Positions 56,280 to 64,000 of a stretch of DNA of 64,000 nucleotides are shown here, in pieces. The position numbers and the translations under genes are program-made. The number at the start of each line of letters is the position of its first letter. Within the stretch, counting starts at the first letter, position 1. The notes beneath the pieces were generated by a model. The model saw nothing but the letters and a program-made list of their open reading frames with translations, was not told the DNA's origin and did not search any database. The stretch comes from Acholeplasma sp. GTDB taxonomy: Bacteria > Bacillota_I > Bacilli_A > Acholeplasmatales > Acholeplasmataceae. Location: positions 24,158 to 88,157 of the forward strand of contig DUPY01000045.1 in NCBI GenBank assembly GCA_012838065.1, read 5' to 3'.

Positions 56280-57230
56280 TTGTATTTAGATGCAAAAATA
56301 AATCATAGCGATGTACTATCTCGTATTGTTGGCATTCAAGATCGCAACCTTAATGTCTTCAAACAATATCTAGATATTCGTATATCTATTCATGAAGAGA
56401 AAATATATACTGACGCGCCTGTTGAGATGAAACCTCTTTTGGAGCATATTTTTTCATGTTTAATTGACTTAGCTGAAAATGAAGTCAATATTAACGAACG
56501 AGATATGATGTACATCATTAATTCAGCACAAAAGGGAAAAACGGACCATATACTCTCACTTTATAAAAATCAAAAAAGAATCTTAGTTACTGATCAAGGA
56601 AAATCTGTTTATCCAAAAACTTTAAATCAAAGTTATTATGTTCAAGCAATGGCGAATCACGATTTAACGTTTGGTGTCGGTCCTGCAGGAACTGGTAAAA
56701 CATATTTAGCTGTCGCCCATGCGGTGAATCAGTTAAAGCAAAATAAAGTCAAAAAATTGATTTTAACACGACCAGCAGTAGAAGCGGGTGAAACGCTCGG
56801 GTTTTTACCTGGAGATTTAAAAGAGAAAGTTGATCCCTATTTAATTCCACTTTATGATGCCCTATATGAAATGCTTGGAAAAGCGCAAACGGATTTGATG
56901 CTTGAAAAGGGGATTATTGAAATTGCCCCTCTTGCTTATATGCGTGGGCGTACACTCGAAAACGCATTTGTTATATTGGATGAAGCGCAGAATACAACAA
57001 AAGCACAAATGAAAATGTTTTTAACACGTTTAGGTTTTTCTTCACAAATGGTTATTACGGGAGACCCTTCTCAAGTTGACTTGCCAAAAGGTCAAATATC
57101 GGGATTAAAGGTAGCGTTAGAACTTTTAGAAGACATGAACGATATAAAAATCGTCTATTTTGACAAAATCGATGTTATCAGACATCCATTAGTACAAAGA
57201 ATACTAGAAAGGTACGAAAATGAAGGTTAA
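56280..57230 (+). CDS. phoH: PhoH-family ATPase
   Basis: 316-residue PhoH-like ATPase, usual length. Walker A VGPAGTGKT, RPAVEAGETLGFLPGDLKEKVDPY and Walker B AFVILDEAQNTT are the family landmarks. Probably RNA-related; often beside ybeY. TTG start at 56280 with AGGGAG 9 bases before; the next ATG would remove about 48 conserved N-terminal residues. A TATAAT at 56252-56257 lacks a good -35. It overlaps ybeY by 11 bases. Confidence 0.94.
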   Translation: MYLDAKINHSDVLSRIVGIQDRNLNVFKQYLDIRISIHEEKIYTDAPVEMKPLLEHIFSCLIDLAENEVNINERDMMYIINSAQKGKTDHILSLYKNQKRILVTDQGKSVYPKTLNQSYYVQAMANHDLTFGVGPAGTGKTYLAVAHAVNQLKQNKVKKLILTRPAVEAGETLGFLPGDLKEKVDPYLIPLYDALYEMLGKAQTDLMLEKGIIEIAPLAYMRGRTLENAFVILDEAQNTTKAQMKMFLTRLGFSSQMVITGDPSQVDLPKGQISGLKVALELLEDMNDIKIVYFDKIDVIRHPLVQRILERYENEG

Positions 57231-57630
57231 TTATTTTAATAGAACAAAAATTAAAACCGAAGAAATTAAAAAAACACTTAACCATGTGTTTTCATTTATT
57301 GATGATGATAAATCAATGAACATTGTCTTTGTATCAAACAAAAAAATACACGAAATGAATCTTTATTTTCGTAACATAGATAGACCAACAGATGTTTTGA
57401 GTTTTGAAGAAGATGATATCGAGTCGTTAGGCGATATATTTATCTCACTTGAAAAAGCGCAAGAACAATCAGTTGCTTATGGTCACTCATTTTTAAGAGA
57501 GGTAGCCTTTTTAGCAGTTCATGGCTATCTTCATTTAAAAGGTTATGATCACATGACTAAAGAAGAAGAACAAATAATGATTGATAAACAAGAAGAAATT
57601 TTAAAGAAAGCAGGTTTGGAAAGAAAATGA
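57220..57630 (+). CDS. ybeY: Endoribonuclease YbeY
   Basis: 136-residue metal-dependent RNase for 16S rRNA 3'-end maturation and ribosome quality control. Zn motif HGYLHLKGYDH is complete; RPTDVLSFEEDD and LGDIFIS are conserved. Overlaps phoH and (by 4 bases) cdd. Confidence 0.96.
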   Translation: MKVNYFNRTKIKTEEIKKTLNHVFSFIDDDKSMNIVFVSNKKIHEMNLYFRNIDRPTDVLSFEEDDIESLGDIFISLEKAQEQSVAYGHSFLREVAFLAVHGYLHLKGYDHMTKEEEQIMIDKQEEILKKAGLERK

Positions 57631-58013
57631 AAATGAATTATCAAGAAGCTTTAAAAGCAATGAAAAAAGCCTATACTCCATACTCACACTTTAATGTTGG
57701 ATGTGCACTTGAATTAAAAGATGGCACAATTATCCACGGCGCAAACGTAGAAAACGCATCTTATGGATTATCCAATTGTGCAGAACGCAGTGCTTTATTT
57801 TCACTCATAAGTCAGGGCTATGATCCAAAAGACATCGTATCGGTGACAATTATCGCTAACGATAGTCAACCTGTATCTCCATGTGGTGCTTGCCGCCAAG
57901 TTATGCATGAGCTTGTTCCAAAGGACGCAAAAATTTATTTAACTAACTTAAAAGAAGAAGTTAAAGAAACAAGTGTTGAAGAACTATTGCCATACGGATT
58001 TGTTTTAAAATGA
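57627..58013 (+). CDS. cdd: Cytidine deaminase
   Basis: 128-residue tetrameric-type cytidine deaminase, pyrimidine salvage. Zn and proton-shuttle motif NCAERSAL and SPCGACRQVM are intact, and NVENASYGLSNC is typical. ATGA overlaps on both sides place it within the phoH-era unit. Confidence 0.96.
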   Translation: MKMNYQEALKAMKKAYTPYSHFNVGCALELKDGTIIHGANVENASYGLSNCAERSALFSLISQGYDPKDIVSVTIIANDSQPVSPCGACRQVMHELVPKDAKIYLTNLKEEVKETSVEELLPYGFVLK

Positions 58014-58906
58014 TGAAAACTCGCTCAGGATTTATTGCCATTGTTGGTCGTCCTAATGTGGGGAAATCAACATTACTTAACCAACTCATTGGTGAAAAAG
58101 TAGCAATTACGAGCGACAAACCACAAACAACACGTCATAGAATTTCGGGTATTTACACAAAAGATGATACGCAAATTGTTTTTGTAGATACTCCAGGTAT
58201 GCATAAAGCGAAAGATTTATTAAATAAACGAATGGATCGAACAGCAGTGCAAACATTAAGAGACGTTGATGGTGTTATTTTTATGGTGGACCGTATGCGT
58301 GGTGCCAGTGAGACACACATTATAAAATATTTTGAATCGATTCATGTTCCAGTATTTTTAGTTATCAATAAAATTGATGCACTTAAAAACAAATCAGAAA
58401 TCGATGAAATTATTATGAGTTATTTAAATGTTTATGACTTTAAAGCATACATTCCTATTTCTGCTAAAGAACAAACACATATACCGAAGTTATTAGAAGA
58501 AATCGATAAGATTCTCGTTGAAGGACCATTTTATTATCCAATCGATGCTAAAAGTGACCAAAGTCAAGAAACGATGATGGCTGAACTTATTCGTGAAAAA
58601 ATTTTATATCACACAGAAGAAGAAGTTCCACATGCTGTCTTTGTACAAATCGAATCACTAAAATACAATAAAAAATTAAAAACACTTGATGCAACAGCAA
58701 TTATTATTGTTGAACGCACAACACAAAAACTTATTTTAATTGGTAAAAATGGTGAAAAAATTAAAAAAATTGGTATGGAAGCACGAAAAGATATCAATCG
58801 CACATTAGACTTAAAAGTTCATTTAGAATTATGGGTTAAAGTGAAAAAAGATTGGCGGAATAAAGAAAGTGACCTTAAACTTTTCGGTCTTGGGGATGAT
58901 GTTTAG
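58010..58906 (+). CDS. era: GTPase Era
   Basis: 298-residue Era, a 16S rRNA-binding GTPase for 30S assembly. G1 GRPNVGKS, G2 region TTRHRISG, G3 DTPGMH, G4 NKID, then a C-terminal KH domain with LILIGKNGEKIKKIG. Adjacent second ATG at 58013 could also start it. Confidence 0.97.
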   Translation: MMKTRSGFIAIVGRPNVGKSTLLNQLIGEKVAITSDKPQTTRHRISGIYTKDDTQIVFVDTPGMHKAKDLLNKRMDRTAVQTLRDVDGVIFMVDRMRGASETHIIKYFESIHVPVFLVINKIDALKNKSEIDEIIMSYLNVYDFKAYIPISAKEQTHIPKLLEEIDKILVEGPFYYPIDAKSDQSQETMMAELIREKILYHTEEEVPHAVFVQIESLKYNKKLKTLDATAIIIVERTTQKLILIGKNGEKIKKIGMEARKDINRTLDLKVHLELWVKVKKDWRNKESDLKLFGLGDDV

Positions 58907-59559
58907 TGGAAGGTATCGTATATAAAGTTCAAAGTTATTTAGAAAGTTCTAAATTACTATTTACATATACACCAAAAGGGAAAATAACATTGATTGCCAA
59001 AGGCGCTCAAAAATTAAACAGTAACGACCGTATATTGGGTCAATATTTAAATCATATTAGTTTTGAAGAAATGCCCGGCAAGGAAATGTATACATTAAAA
59101 TCTGCAAAGTTAATTCATGATTTTGCACACATAAAAAATGATTTTGAAGACACAAAAAAGTGTGCTTCCATGTTAGAAATCATTGATAAGGCAATTAAAG
59201 CAGATGAAAATCACGAGCTCATTTTCACAATGTTAACTCGTGGGTTAAATAGCAAAAATTTAGAATATAGTCGACTATCATTTGCGTTAAAAGTACTTGA
59301 TATTATTGGCTATGGTATTAATTTAGAAGCAGATGGAAGAAAAATCAAAGGCTTGTCGTTATCGGAATCACGCTTAATTTATTTGAACGAGGACCTTAGC
59401 TATGATTTATCACTTGAACAAACCATCCATTTGTTAAAACTTCAAAAAATGCCTTTTGAAGATTTAGAATCTTTAAATTTAGAAACAAAAAGCATTCATA
59501 CATTCATTAAAAAATATTATGAATATCATTTAAACATACAATTAAAAACATTCGTATGA
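58906..59559 (+). CDS. recO: DNA repair protein RecO (zinc-finger-less, short)
   Basis: 217 residues against about 255 in Bacillus. N-terminal OB fold (EGIVYKVQSYLESSKLLFTYTPKGKITLIAKGAQK) and helical C-part fit RecO, as does the place between era and glyQS. The two CxxC pairs of the Zn site in the C-terminal half are absent (region NLEADGRKIKGLSLSESRLIY). GTG start overlaps the era stop by one base. Confidence 0.85.
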   Translation: MEGIVYKVQSYLESSKLLFTYTPKGKITLIAKGAQKLNSNDRILGQYLNHISFEEMPGKEMYTLKSAKLIHDFAHIKNDFEDTKKCASMLEIIDKAIKADENHELIFTMLTRGLNSKNLEYSRLSFALKVLDIIGYGINLEADGRKIKGLSLSESRLIYLNEDLSYDLSLEQTIHLLKLQKMPFEDLESLNLETKSIHTFIKKYYEYHLNIQLKTFV

Positions 59560-59572
59560 GAAGGAGAATCAC

Positions 59573-60943
59573 ATGACAACATTAGAAAACATTGTACAAT
59601 ACGCGAAAGCCCAAGGCTTTGTGTTCCAAGGTAGTGAATTATACGGGGGACTTGCAAACACTTGGGACTACGGTCCACTTGGTGCTTTATTAAAACAAAA
59701 CATTAAAAAAGCTTGGATTGACCGTTTTCAACGTCAATCTCCATATAATGTTTTATTAGATTCTTCAATTTTATTAAATACTGAAGTTTGGAAAGCAAGT
59801 GGACATTTAGGTGGTTTTAGTGATCCTTTAACCGAATGTCGTAGTTGTAATATGCGTTTCCGTGCAGATAAGTTAATTGAAGAACATGATAAAACAACTT
59901 CACCAGATGGTTGGTCAAACGAAAAAATGTATCAATACTTAATTGATCATGAAGTTGCTTGTCCAAACTGCGGGAAAAAAGATTTTTTACCAATTCGTTC
60001 GTTTAACATGATGTTCCAGACACATCAAGGCGTTGTTTTAGATACAGCAAGTAAAATTTACTTAAGACCTGAAACGGCTCAAGGTATTTTTATTCAATTT
60101 AAAAATATTCAAAGAACAACAAGAAGAAAAGTACCATTTGGCGTTTGTCAAGTTGGTAAATCGTTTAGAAATGAAATTACGCCAGGTAACTTTATTTTTA
60201 GAACACGCGAATTTGAACAAATGGAGTTAGAATTCTTCTGTAAACCTGGAACTGAAATTGAATGGTTTAAATATTGGAAACAAGCATGTATGCAATTCTT
60301 GCTTGACCTTGGCGTTAATAAACAAGATTTAAAATTTGACGATCATAAACCAGAAGCATTAAGTCACTATTCAAATGCAACTACCGATATTCAATACAAC
60401 TTCCCTTGGGGATTTGATGAACTTTGGGGCATTGCATCGCGCACAGATTTCGACTTAAATGCCCACCAAACACACTCTGGTGAAAACTTAACGTATTTGG
60501 ATCCAGATACAAACGAAAGATACTTACCATACGTTGTTGAACCATCGGTAGGTGTTGAACGATTATTTTTAATGTTTTTAAGTAATGGTTTGACAGAAGA
60601 AACTTTAGAAAATGGCGATATACGTCAAATTTTAAAAATTCATCCAGCACTTGCACCATACAAAGCAGCAATCTTACCATTATTCCGTAAAGAACATAAA
60701 GATTTAGCTGAAAAGATCTATGCAGATCTTTCAAAACATTTTGATGTTGTTTATGATGAAACACAAAACATTGGTAAAAGATATCGACGTCAAGACGCAA
60801 TTGGTACGTATTTATGTATTACTGTAGATCATGATAGCGAAGCGACACAAACAGTTACTGTTAGAAATCGTGATACGATGGAACAAGAACGTATTGCAAT
60901 TACAGATCTTAGAGCATATATCGAAAAAACGATTGAATTTTAA
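59573..60943 (+). CDS. glyQS: Glycyl-tRNA synthetase, alpha2 dimer type
   Basis: 456-residue class II synthetase of the dimeric type found in Mollicutes and some Bacilli, not the alpha2beta2 type. Starts near FVFQGSELYGGLANTWDYGPLG; zinc ligands CRSC and CPNC are kept; motif 2 FRNEITPGNFIFRTREFEQME and motif 3 VEPSVGVERL. C-terminal anticodon-binding domain from about residue 350. AGAAGGAG ribosome site. Confidence 0.97.
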   Translation: MTTLENIVQYAKAQGFVFQGSELYGGLANTWDYGPLGALLKQNIKKAWIDRFQRQSPYNVLLDSSILLNTEVWKASGHLGGFSDPLTECRSCNMRFRADKLIEEHDKTTSPDGWSNEKMYQYLIDHEVACPNCGKKDFLPIRSFNMMFQTHQGVVLDTASKIYLRPETAQGIFIQFKNIQRTTRRKVPFGVCQVGKSFRNEITPGNFIFRTREFEQMELEFFCKPGTEIEWFKYWKQACMQFLLDLGVNKQDLKFDDHKPEALSHYSNATTDIQYNFPWGFDELWGIASRTDFDLNAHQTHSGENLTYLDPDTNERYLPYVVEPSVGVERLFLMFLSNGLTEETLENGDIRQILKIHPALAPYKAAILPLFRKEHKDLAEKIYADLSKHFDVVYDETQNIGKRYRRQDAIGTYLCITVDHDSEATQTVTVRNRDTMEQERIAITDLRAYIEKTIEF

Positions 60944-60966
60944 ATTAAAGAAAAGGGGTGGCAATT

Positions 60967-62745
60967 TTGATAGACAAAGATATTATCGAACGTATTAATA
61001 ACGAAACAGATATTTTAGCTTTAGCTTCAGAATTTGTCACACTTACAAAAAAAGGTAAAAACTATTTTGGCTTAAGTCCATTTGTTGAAGAAAAAACACC
61101 AAGTTTTTCGGTATCACCTGAAAAAAACATTGCCATGTGTATGTCAAGTAAAAAAGGTGGTAGACCAATTAACTTCTATCGACAAATAAAAAACATTTCT
61201 TTTGAAGAAGCTGCTATCGAACTTGGTCGAAGACTCGGCATTGATATGGGCAAAAGCACAGTTAAAAGAGATCTGCATATTCACGACTATGAAATGTTGG
61301 AAGTAGTGATGAATTTTTACCATTCAAATTTATTATTCAGCAAAGATGGTAAAAAAGCACTCGAGTATTTAAACCAACGAGAAATAACGGATGCTACCAT
61401 CAAACACTTTAAATTAGGCTTCGCATCAAAAAATAGCGACCAAGTCTATCAAATGTTATCAGACCAAGGTTATGATGTTAAAGATATGGAGCGATTAGGT
61501 GTTGTTAAAACACGTGAAGATGGCACCTGTTATGATTTGTTTAGTAATCGATTAATGTTTCCAATAACAAATAAAGATGGACGTTGTGTCGGATTTAGTG
61601 GTCGTACACTTGAGAAGAACGAACAAGTCAAATATATGAATAGTCCAGAAACAACAGTCTTTAAAAAAGGTGAAACATTGTATCATTACTTTGAAGGTTT
61701 GAATGACATAAGAAAAGCAAATCATGTCGTTTTGTATGAAGGCTTCTTTGATGTCATTAGTTCTTATCAAACGGGTATTAAAGCTGGTGTTGCAACAATG
61801 GGGACAGCACTAACAAAAGCACAAGCAGAACTTATAAAAAAGGTTTCAAATAGTGTGATTGTTGCTTATGATGGTGATAAACCGGGTTTAAAAGCAATCG
61901 ATGCAGCGATTCCGATTTTAGAAGCTGAAAAACTTAATATTGAAGTTTTAAAAATACCTGAAGGACTTGATCCAGACGATTTTATTAAATCTTATGGACC
62001 TGAAGCATATGAACGTCTTTTCGGTGAATCAACCGTTGATGCTTACATGTTTAGATATCAATATTATAAAATGGGCAAAGATTTTAACAATGCAAATGAT
62101 ATTAAAGCATTTAAAGATAGCGTTATGCGTATGCTAAGATATGCAGACAATGTCATTAGAGAAAAATATTATGCAATTCTTGCGAGAGATTTAAATGTTG
62201 ACATCAATGCGGTAAGACAACCAAAAGAAGTTCAAACGGTTACTCAGTTTAAGAAAAAAGAACCAAAAGAATCAAAAACATTTATTATTGATAAGTATGA
62301 ACGAGCAGAACGCGAACTCATTCTTACAATGTTAGAAAGTAAAGACAATGCACAAATAATTGATAGTAAATTAAGTCCAACAGATTTTGCGCATGTTAAC
62401 AATAACATCATTCGTACGAAGGTAATGGATTATTACCGTAAATATGGTGAAATGGACACTGAACGATTTTCTGCAACACTTGATACAGAATATCGAGATT
62501 ATTTTATTGAAACATATTTAAAAAACAAATTTTATCAAAAGAAATTAACACTTCTTAATAATGAAGGCATTGATACAAATGTTAAAATATTACAATCGGC
62601 TTCTTATGCAAGAAGAGAGAAATTTTTAAAACAAAAATTAGCTGAGCTTGAAAACAATATAGATAAAGATACGGCTGAATACTTACGCTATGCAGTTGAG
62701 TTAGCTGAGCTCAAAAAGAAAAAAATAAGTGATGGGGGTAAATAA
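60967..62745 (+). CDS. dnaG: DNA primase DnaG with degenerate zinc-binding domain
   Basis: 592-residue primase. Its zinc domain aligns without gaps to the Geobacillus one ([22 protein letters not shown]), but three of four zinc ligands are changed: S37, V40 and S61 replace Cys, His and Cys; only C58 remains. The TOPRIM core is intact: E258 (YEGFFD), D302 and D304 (YDGDKPG). The C-terminal helicase-binding part ends near 592. TTG at 60967 is chosen because GGGG lies 8 bases before it; a GTG at 60958 overlaps that ribosome site. Its stop overlaps the rpoD start by one base. See findings for the zinc loss. Confidence 0.94.
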   Translation: MIDKDIIERINNETDILALASEFVTLTKKGKNYFGLSPFVEEKTPSFSVSPEKNIAMCMSSKKGGRPINFYRQIKNISFEEAAIELGRRLGIDMGKSTVKRDLHIHDYEMLEVVMNFYHSNLLFSKDGKKALEYLNQREITDATIKHFKLGFASKNSDQVYQMLSDQGYDVKDMERLGVVKTREDGTCYDLFSNRLMFPITNKDGRCVGFSGRTLEKNEQVKYMNSPETTVFKKGETLYHYFEGLNDIRKANHVVLYEGFFDVISSYQTGIKAGVATMGTALTKAQAELIKKVSNSVIVAYDGDKPGLKAIDAAIPILEAEKLNIEVLKIPEGLDPDDFIKSYGPEAYERLFGESTVDAYMFRYQYYKMGKDFNNANDIKAFKDSVMRMLRYADNVIREKYYAILARDLNVDINAVRQPKEVQTVTQFKKKEPKESKTFIIDKYERAERELILTMLESKDNAQIIDSKLSPTDFAHVNNNIIRTKVMDYYRKYGEMDTERFSATLDTEYRDYFIETYLKNKFYQKKLTLLNNEGIDTNVKILQSASYARREKFLKQKLAELENNIDKDTAEYLRYAVELAELKKKKISDGGK

Positions 62746-64000
62746 TGGTTACAAAAATTGTACAAGAACTAACAAAAAAAGCAGGTAAAGAAAAAGTTCT
62801 TACAGAAAAAGTGATTCAAGATGTCATACCTGTTGACGATGAACAATACGTTGAAGTACTCGAACTACTTGAAAAAAAAGGTATTAATGTTGTTGATGAA
62901 CTTGAACTCGATGGTGAAGATGATGCACTTGAAGTTGACGCTGATGATCTTGATACAGCAGATTTAGAAGTTGATTTGGATTTAGCTGATGAACCAGATG
63001 ATTTATCACTTTCTGGACTTGAAGTTGAAGAAGAAGAATTATTAAACATTGAATCTATCGCGTCAACGATTAAAATCGATGACCCTGTAAGAATGTACTT
63101 AAAAGAAATTGGACAAATCCCCTTGATTAATCAAGAAGACGAATTGAAATATGCTTCCACAGTTTCGGCTGGACGATTTGCAAAAGAACAATTAGATGAC
63201 TATGAAAACGGTGATTTAGAATTATCTGAAGATGATGTAAAAGAACTTAAAAAAATCGTTGAGGATGCACAAATTGCTAAAACAAAACTTGTTGAAGCAA
63301 ACTACCGTTTAGTTGTATCAATTGCTAAACGCTACACAGGGCGTGGCTTACTATTCTTAGACTTAATTCAAGAAGGTAACATGGGCTTAATGCGTGCGGT
63401 TGATAAATTTGATTACGAAAAAGGTTTCAAATTCTCTACATATGCTACTTGGTGGATTCGTCAAGCAATTACACGTGCAGTAGCCGACCAAGCAAGAACA
63501 ATTCGTATTCCAGTTCACATGGTTGAAACAATTAATAAAATGATTCGTATCCAACGTCAATTAGTCCAAGAGTTAGGACGTGAACCATCGGCTGAAGAAA
63601 TTGGTCAAAAAATGGGCATTAGTGCTGAGAAAGTACAAACGATCCAACGCATTTCAAAAGAACCAATTTCATTAGAGGCTCATGTAGGTGAAGAAGAAGA
63701 TTCATCATTAGGTGATTTTATTAGTGATACAAACACACTAACACCACATGAATACATGATGCAAGAAATGGTCAAAAAAACATTAGATGAAGTTTTAGAA
63801 ACTTTAACTGACCGCGAAGAAAAAGTCTTAAGACTACGTTACGGACTATTTGATGGTAAGAACCATACACTAGAAGAAGTTGGCCGTGAATTTGGCGTGA
63901 CAAGAGAACGTATTCGTCAAATCGAAGCCAAAGCGCTAAGAAAATTAAAAAATCCAGCTCGACAAAACAAACTTCGCGAATTCTATTATGGCAAGAAATA
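62745..64000 (+). CDS. rpoD: Primary RNA polymerase sigma factor (last base of stop outside window)
   Basis: 418 codons to the window edge, where TA of an apparent stop remains, so it is essentially complete. Sigma-70 regions are all visible: 1.2 ([16 protein letters not shown]), 2.1-2.4 ([38 protein letters not shown]), 3, and 4.2 ([27 protein letters not shown]). Residues about 52-102 are extremely rich in Asp and Glu, an acidic form of region 1.1. Last gene of the dnaG-rpoD unit; GGGGG ribosome site lies in the dnaG end. Confidence 0.97.
   Translation, partial: MVTKIVQELTKKAGKEKVLTEKVIQDVIPVDDEQYVEVLELLEKKGINVVDELELDGEDDALEVDADDLDTADLEVDLDLADEPDDLSLSGLEVEEEELLNIESIASTIKIDDPVRMYLKEIGQIPLINQEDELKYASTVSAGRFAKEQLDDYENGDLELSEDDVKELKKIVEDAQIAKTKLVEANYRLVVSIAKRYTGRGLLFLDLIQEGNMGLMRAVDKFDYEKGFKFSTYATWWIRQAITRAVADQARTIRIPVHMVETINKMIRIQRQLVQELGREPSAEEIGQKMGISAEKVQTIQRISKEPISLEAHVGEEEDSSLGDFISDTNTLTPHEYMMQEMVKKTLDEVLETLTDREEKVLRLRYGLFDGKNHTLEEVGREFGVTRERIRQIEAKALRKLKNPARQNKLREFYYGKK

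Noticed and set aside
60381..60800. 139-residue minus-strand frame inside glyQS
   Set aside because: Antisense to the conserved motif 3 region; no start signal.
62816..63049. Ser-rich open frame on the minus strand
   Set aside because: It is the antisense of the acidic stretch of rpoD; GAT/GAA codons read backwards give Ser-type codons. No ribosome site.
1..64000. Mycoplasma-type code with TGA as Trp
   Set aside because: TGA ends several genes in good overlaps with the next start (20449, 53021, 53818, 57630, 58013), and Trp positions use TGG.

Overview
The window reads as chromosome of a low-GC bacterium of the Mollicutes/Bacilli branch that keeps the standard genetic code: TGA is a normal stop (for example at 20449, 54852 and 59559) and Trp is TGG. 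Gene order is Bacillus-like (rpsU ... phoH-ybeY-cdd-era-recO-glyQS-dnaG-rpoD). Low GC, the standard code, an HMG-CoA/mevalonate pathway and several lipoproteins suggest an Acholeplasma/Izemoplasma-type organism. This placement is inference; no rRNA gene is present to test it. I see no tRNA, rRNA, CRISPR array, insertion sequence or prophage.

Layout: (1) 1-3.4 kb, end of an ABC exporter and tldD/tldE. (2) 3.4-6.3 kb, two tandem mgtE magnesium channels behind a structured, terminator-ending leader. (3) 6.3-36 kb, a very dense alpha-glucan block: glgP, seven GH13 enzymes (including glgB and two pullulanase-type debranchers), a GH77 glucanotransferase, a LacI-type regulator, a DUF1189 protein, a non-catalytic starch-binding protein and a maltodextrin ABC transporter (binding protein plus two permeases). 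A DrrAB-like exporter sits inside it. (4) 36-42.4 kb, mevalonate kinase, diphosphomevalonate decarboxylase, phosphomevalonate kinase, type 2 IPP isomerase, HMG-CoA reductase and HMG-CoA synthase, i.e. acetoacetyl-CoA to IPP/DMAPP. (5) 42.4-48.7 kb, M32 carboxypeptidase, serine dehydratase, 23S rRNA methyltransferase, a metallo-hydrolase and RmuC. (6) 48.7-50.6 kb, a c-di-AMP riboswitch controlling a CPA2 antiporter and a PII-like protein. (7) 50.6-54.9 kb, an IsdG-like protein plus a siderophore/haem-type ABC importer. (8) 54.9-64 kb, secG, rsmE and the housekeeping cluster ending in dnaG and rpoD.

How the glucan genes fit together: a secreted pullulanase, a lipid-anchored amylase and a multi-domain starch-binding protein would trim starch outside. 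The binding protein and two permeases import maltodextrins; no MalK-type ATPase is in the window, so one elsewhere must serve. Neopullulanase, alpha-glucosidase, MalQ, GlgP, a small amylase and a debranching enzyme then process them to glucose and glucose-1-phosphate. Three operator-like sites sharing TGAAACCGYT in front of the main transcription units match the CcpA/LacI cre pattern and tie the block into one regulon. GlgA and GlgC are absent although GlgB is present.

Most worth a second look: a DnaG primase with three of four zinc ligands gone (RecO and the RNA methyltransferase also lack their metal-cluster cysteines); an InlB-type repeat domain just after the lipid anchor in three different lipoproteins; a MalF with about 365 residues of extra outside domain and a MalG with a duplicated N-terminal module; the multi-CBM protein without a catalytic domain; and the PII-like protein paired with a c-di-AMP-controlled antiporter.
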